Assembly: GCF_000971115.1 (NCBI RefSeq)
Contig: NZ_BBLV01000004.1
Span: 181,342-245,341, forward strand
Direction of reading: 5' to 3'
Source of the DNA: Demequina gelatinilytica
GTDB taxonomy: Bacteria > Actinomycetota > Actinomycetes > Actinomycetales > Demequinaceae
Length of the DNA: 64,000 nt
The notes under the pieces were generated by a model that saw only the letters and a program-made list of their open reading frames with translations, searched no databases and was not told where the DNA came from. Positions 61,033 through 64,000 of the stretch are shown piece after piece. Position 1 is the stretch's first letter. The number at the start of each line of letters is the position of its first letter. The position numbers and the translations under genes are program-made.

Positions 61033-62615
61033 GCTTCTCCCTTGTGATCGGCGGCCGCGGCCGCCTCGTGCTCGGCGGCGGTAGCCGCTCGCTCCTCCTG
61101 TGCCCCGGACGATAGCCCGCGGGCAAGATCCTCATCCTTCACGGCGCGGGCCGCGGCAGCGGACGGCGTCCCGGGCCGTCGACGCTCCACCCAGCCCTCG
61201 ACCACGCGCTGCTGGACCGCGTTGAGCGCGAGCGCTCCCGCGGGGACGTCGTGCCTGATGGTCGCACCTGCGCCGGTGTAGGCGCCGTCGCCGATCTCGA
61301 CGGGCGCGATGAGCGTGTTGTCGGAGCCGATGCGCACATGGTCGCCCACGCGCGAGCTCGACTTCGCCACGCCGTCGTAGTTGACGAAGATGGTGCCCGC
61401 CCCGACGTTGGAGTGCTCGCCCACCGTGGCATCGCCCACGTAGCTGAGGTGCGGCACCTTCGAGTGGGCGCCGATGCTCGCGTTCTTGGTCTCGACGAAG
61501 GCGCCGATCTTGCCCTTCTCCCCCAGCACCGTGCCCGGTCGCAGGTAGGTGAAGGGGCCCACCGTCGCACGGGGGCCGATGACCGCGCTCGAGCCGTGGA
61601 CGCGGGTCACGGTCGCGCCGGCACCCACCACCACGTCGGTCAGCGTGGAGTCCGGGCCGACCGTCGCATGCGCACCGATGCGGGTCGCACCGTGCAGCTG
61701 GGTGCCGGGAAGAAGAGTGGCGTCCGCCTCGAGGGTGACGTCGACGTCGATCCACGTGGTCGCAGGATCCACGACCGTGACGCCGGCGCGCATCCACGAC
61801 TCGACGATGCGCCGGTTGAGCGCCGCGCCCGCCGAGGCGAGCTGGACGCGGTCGTTGACGCCCTCGACCGCCGAGGCGTGCGGAGCGACCATCGCGCCCA
61901 CACGGCCGCCGGCCTCCCGGGCCAGCGCCAGCACGTCGGTGAGGTACAGCTCACCCTGGGCGTTGTCGGTGGTGAGCCGCGCGAGCGCCTCGCGCAGATG
62001 AGCCGCGTCGAAGACGTAGATACCCGCGTTGATCTCGCCGATCAGGCGCTCGGCATCGGACGCGTCCTTGTGCTCGACGATGCGCAGCACGGCGCCGTCC
62101 TCGGCACGCACGATGCGCCCGTACCCGGTCGCGTCGGGCACCTGGGCGGTGAGCACCGTGACCGCGTTGCCCTGCGCCTCATGGGTCTCGACGAGCGAGC
62201 CGAGCAGCGCGCCGTCGACCAGCGGGACATCGCCGCTGGTCACCACGATCGCGCCGTGGACCTGGTTGTCGAGATGCGCCTGGTCGGCGCCGCCGGCGGC
62301 GACGGCCGCGGCGATGGTGGTGGCGTCGAGCGTCGACAGGCCGCAACGCACCGCGCTCCCCGTGCCGGGGACGTCGTCCTGATCCGCGATGAGCGCATCG
62401 GGCGCCACCTCGGTCACGTGTGCGGCGACGGCCTCGCGCTCATGGCGCACGACGACGACGGTGCGGCCGGGATCCAGCTCGGCAGCGGCATTGAGCGCAT
62501 GCGCGACGAGCGTGCGGCCCGCGATCCGATGAAGGACCTTCGGCGTGGCCGATCGCATCCGGGTGCCAGCACCTGCGGCCAGGATCATCACGGCTGCGGG
62601 TGGAGTCGGGGACAC
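61029..62615 (-). CDS. glmU: Bifunctional GlmU (GlcN-1-P acetyltransferase / GlcNAc-1-P uridylyltransferase)
   Basis: 528 aa. N-terminal uridylyltransferase (MILAAGAGTRMRSATPKVLHRIAGRTL, DQDDVPGTGSAV, SGDVPLVDG), then a left-handed beta helix acetyltransferase (IGAHATVGPDSTLTDVVVGAGATV; FVETKNASIGAHSKVPHLSYVGDATVG; NVGAGTIFVNYDG). A long Ala/Glu-rich C-terminal tail (about 60 residues) is typical of actinobacteria. GTG 62615 follows GAGGAG. It makes UDP-GlcNAc for the cell wall. The tRNA-Gln lies 110 bases upstream on the same strand. Confidence 0.95.
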   Translation of the reverse strand: MSPTPPAAVMILAAGAGTRMRSATPKVLHRIAGRTLVAHALNAAAELDPGRTVVVVRHEREAVAAHVTEVAPDALIADQDDVPGTGSAVRCGLSTLDATTIAAAVAAGGADQAHLDNQVHGAIVVTSGDVPLVDGALLGSLVETHEAQGNAVTVLTAQVPDATGYGRIVRAEDGAVLRIVEHKDASDAERLIGEINAGIYVFDAAHLREALARLTTDNAQGELYLTDVLALAREAGGRVGAMVAPHASAVEGVNDRVQLASAGAALNRRIVESWMRAGVTVVDPATTWIDVDVTLEADATLLPGTQLHGATRIGAHATVGPDSTLTDVVVGAGATVTRVHGSSAVIGPRATVGPFTYLRPGTVLGEKGKIGAFVETKNASIGAHSKVPHLSYVGDATVGEHSNVGAGTIFVNYDGVAKSSSRVGDHVRIGSDNTLIAPVEIGDGAYTGAGATIRHDVPAGALALNAVQQRVVEGWVERRRPGTPSAAAARAVKDEDLARGLSSGAQEERAATAAEHEAAAAADHKGEA

Positions 62616-62726
62616 ACGATCTCCTCACGTGGCGCACCCTTGTCAGGGGCATGAAGGCTGGACTCGGCAAGTCTAACGTTCGGTGAACGCCGCGCAGGCC
62701 GCACAGGGTCCCGGTCGCGATCGCCG

Positions 62727-62798
62727 CTCCGCCCAGAGGATTCGAACCTCTACCGCAGGGCTCCAAAGGCCCGCATGCTGCCGTTACACCAGGGCGGA
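62727..62798 (-). tRNA. tRNA-Gln (UUG)
   Basis: 72 bases, acceptor TCCGCCC/GGGCGGA with discriminator G, D arm with GTGT and GG, anticodon loop CTTTGGA (UUG), T arm AGAGG-TTCGAAT-CCTCT. CCA not encoded. It precedes glmU on the same strand. Confidence 0.93.
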
Positions 62799-62870
62799 AC
62801 TGGTGCGACATGCGCGAGGCTCGCCGCACCCGGGCGTCAAGTCTGCCAGGATTCACGGCACACTTGAGCC

Positions 62871-63503
62871 GTGACCCTCGAACCGCGCCGCACGCCCCGC
62901 TCCCGCATGACCGCGCGCGAGCGCCGCGAGCAGCTCCTCACGGTGGGCCGCGCGCTGTTCGCGGAGAAGGGCTTCGAGGGCACCTCGGTCGAGGAGATCG
63001 CCTCGCGCGCGGACGTCTCGAAGCCCGTGGTCTACGAGCACTTCGGCGGCAAGGAGGGCATGTACGCCGTCATCGTCGACCGCGAGGTCGAGGCGCTGCT
63101 GGGCGCCCTCACGGGCGCGCTCGCGCAGAAGGCCCACCCGCGCCAGCTGGTCGAGCGGGCCGCGCTCGCGCTGCTCGGCTACATCGAGAACTCCCCCGAC
63201 GGCTTCCGCATCCTCGCGCGCGACTCGCCCGTCGCCCAGGCCTCGGGAACGTTCTCCTCGCTGCTGGGCGACGTCTCCGCACAGGTCGAGGGCCTGCTCG
63301 CCGATCAGTTCCGGAAGCGCGGTCTCGACCCGGTGGTCGCCCCGTTCTACTCGCAGATGCTCGTGGGCATGGTCGCGCTCACCGGTCAGCACTGGGCGGA
63401 GGTGCGCGAGCCCTCCAAGCAGGTGGTGGCCGCCCACCTGGTCAACCTCGCGTGGAACGGGCTGTCCTCCATCGAGCGTCGCCCCGACCTTCCTCCGAGC
63501 TGA
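62871..63503 (+). CDS. TetR family regulator
   Basis: 210 aa. N-terminal helix-turn-helix TARERREQLLTVGRALFAEKGFEGTSVEEIASRADVSKPVVYEHFGGKEGMYAVIVDREV (about 14-70) followed by an all-helical ligand domain. GTG 62871 is probably leaderless: CACACT lies 6 bases upstream and no Shine-Dalgarno is present; ATG 62907 is an alternative. Divergent from the tRNA-Gln, co-directional with mscL but separated by a hairpin. Target unknown. Confidence 0.85.
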   Translation: MTLEPRRTPRSRMTARERREQLLTVGRALFAEKGFEGTSVEEIASRADVSKPVVYEHFGGKEGMYAVIVDREVEALLGALTGALAQKAHPRQLVERAALALLGYIENSPDGFRILARDSPVAQASGTFSSLLGDVSAQVEGLLADQFRKRGLDPVVAPFYSQMLVGMVALTGQHWAEVREPSKQVVAAHLVNLAWNGLSSIERRPDLPPS

Positions 63504-63511
63504 GCCGATCC

Positions 63512-63543
63512 CGCATCGTCCCTGGGAATGCGCGGACGATGCG
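63512..63543 (+). terminator. Hairpin made of the exact iterated 10-mer and its inverse
   Basis: CGCATCGTCC (63512-63521), 12-base loop, GGACGATGCG (63534-63543): a perfect 10-bp stem consisting exactly of two inverted copies of the motif, 8 bases past the TetR stop. Confidence 0.75.
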
Positions 63544-63608
63544 TCGCGTCGTAGGGTGCGGAACAGGATGCCCGCCGGGTGTCCCCAGCGTCTCAGGGAG
63601 GGACCGCC

Positions 63609-63998
63609 GTGCTCAAGGGTTTCAAGGACTTCATCATGCGGGGCAACGTCGTCGACCTCGCGGTCGCGGTGGTCATCGGGGCCGCGTTCGGCTCGTTGGT
63701 GACCTCGGTGGTGGACGGGCTCATCAACCCGCTCATCGCCGCGATCTTCGGAGCGCACGACATCAGCGGGGTGATGGCGTTCACCATCAACGGCTCGACC
63801 TTCAGCATCGGCCTGATCCTGCAGGCGCTCATCAACTTCCTCGCGGTGGCCGCGGCGGTCTACTTCCTCATCGTGACGCCGCTCAACAAGCTCGCCGCGA
63901 TGCGCAAGAAGGATGAGCCCGCTCCCGACGAGCCCGTCGCGCCCACCGAGATCGCGCTGCTCACCGAGATCCGCGACGCGCTCCAGGCGCAGAAGTAG
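63609..63998 (+). CDS. mscL: Large-conductance mechanosensitive channel
   Basis: 129 aa. MscL: FIMRGNVVDLAVAVVIGAAFGSLVTSVVDGLINPLIAAIFG (TM1), second helix (FLAVAAAVYFLIVTPLNKL) and an acidic C-terminal helix with TEIALLTEIRDALQ. GTG 63609 follows GGGAGG; the upstream ATG 63579 would add 10 unusual residues. Complete just before the window edge. Confidence 0.95.
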   Translation: MLKGFKDFIMRGNVVDLAVAVVIGAAFGSLVTSVVDGLINPLIAAIFGAHDISGVMAFTINGSTFSIGLILQALINFLAVAAAVYFLIVTPLNKLAAMRKKDEPAPDEPVAPTEIALLTEIRDALQAQK

Positions 63999-64000
63999 CC

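Noticed and set aside
62440..62856. A 138-codon minus-strand frame across the tRNA-Gln region
   Set aside because: It runs through a tRNA gene and the glmU start; not coding.

Overview
The window is 64 kb of very GC-rich DNA packed with short operons, ATGA/GTGA start-stop overlaps, many GTG (and a few TTG) starts and several apparently leaderless genes. The gene content is that of an actinobacterial chromosome, most likely Micrococcales near Demequina/Cellulomonas. The taxonomy is inferred from gene families (coproporphyrin-dependent haem pathway, DUF501, DUF4307, PIN-PhoH, the mfd-mazG-eno-divIC-DUF501-ppx order), not from a marker search. I see no phage, insertion sequence, plasmid origin or CRISPR array. 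Almost everything is core metabolism; the novelty lies in short DNA signals.

Layout. 1-2.7 kb: 5'-truncated fumarase and type II NADH dehydrogenase. 2.9-9.2 kb: an unrecognised gene, then the haem genes hemE-cgoX-chdC-cpfC (minus) divergent from hemA (plus). 9.3-13.4 kb: siderophore ABC importer behind a possible iron box. 13.5-21 kb: PIN-PhoH, uppS, hemolysin III, DUF4307, greA, an RNA methyltransferase, an AI-2E permease and msrA. 21.1-28 kb: Bax-inhibitor protein and the complete fructose PTS set (DeoR regulator, fruK, fruA, ptsH, ptsI). 28.1-32.1 kb: MTHFR-like protein, a PadR-controlled ABC-2 exporter, YaeQ and a tRNA. 32.2-40.6 kb: ppx, DUF501, divIC, eno, mazG, a lipoprotein and mfd. 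40.7-45.2 kb: mtnN-luxS, divergent from a second S-adenosylhomocysteine operon (SAHH-like protein, amidohydrolase, cupin). 45.3-51.2 kb: amino-acid ABC importer, then GH65 phosphorylase with beta-phosphoglucomutase. 51.3-64 kb: pth, rplY, glycosyltransferase, H+-pyrophosphatase, ECF sigma factor with a membrane partner, prs-glmU, tRNA-Gln, TetR and mscL.

Main unusual signals. (1) The 10-mer GGACGATGCG occurs 27 times by hand count (13 on one strand, 14 on the other). In genes it is almost always read as Asp-Asp-Ala (GAC GAT GCG) or Ala-Ser-Ser (GCA TCG TCC). It also occurs as inverted pairs in terminator-like hairpins, a pattern resembling DNA uptake sequences. (2) A family of about 99-bp palindromic intergenic repeats has five copies (2.7, 3.5, 22.1, 40.7 and 47.9 kb). 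(3) There is a different 145-bp palindrome at 52.0 kb. (4) A class-I-shaped tRNA carries a UAA (Leu) anticodon. (5) LuxS/MtnN and SAHH-like routes for S-adenosylhomocysteine lie back to back. (6) hemE and hemA appear to fire divergently as leaderless transcripts from mirrored -10 boxes.
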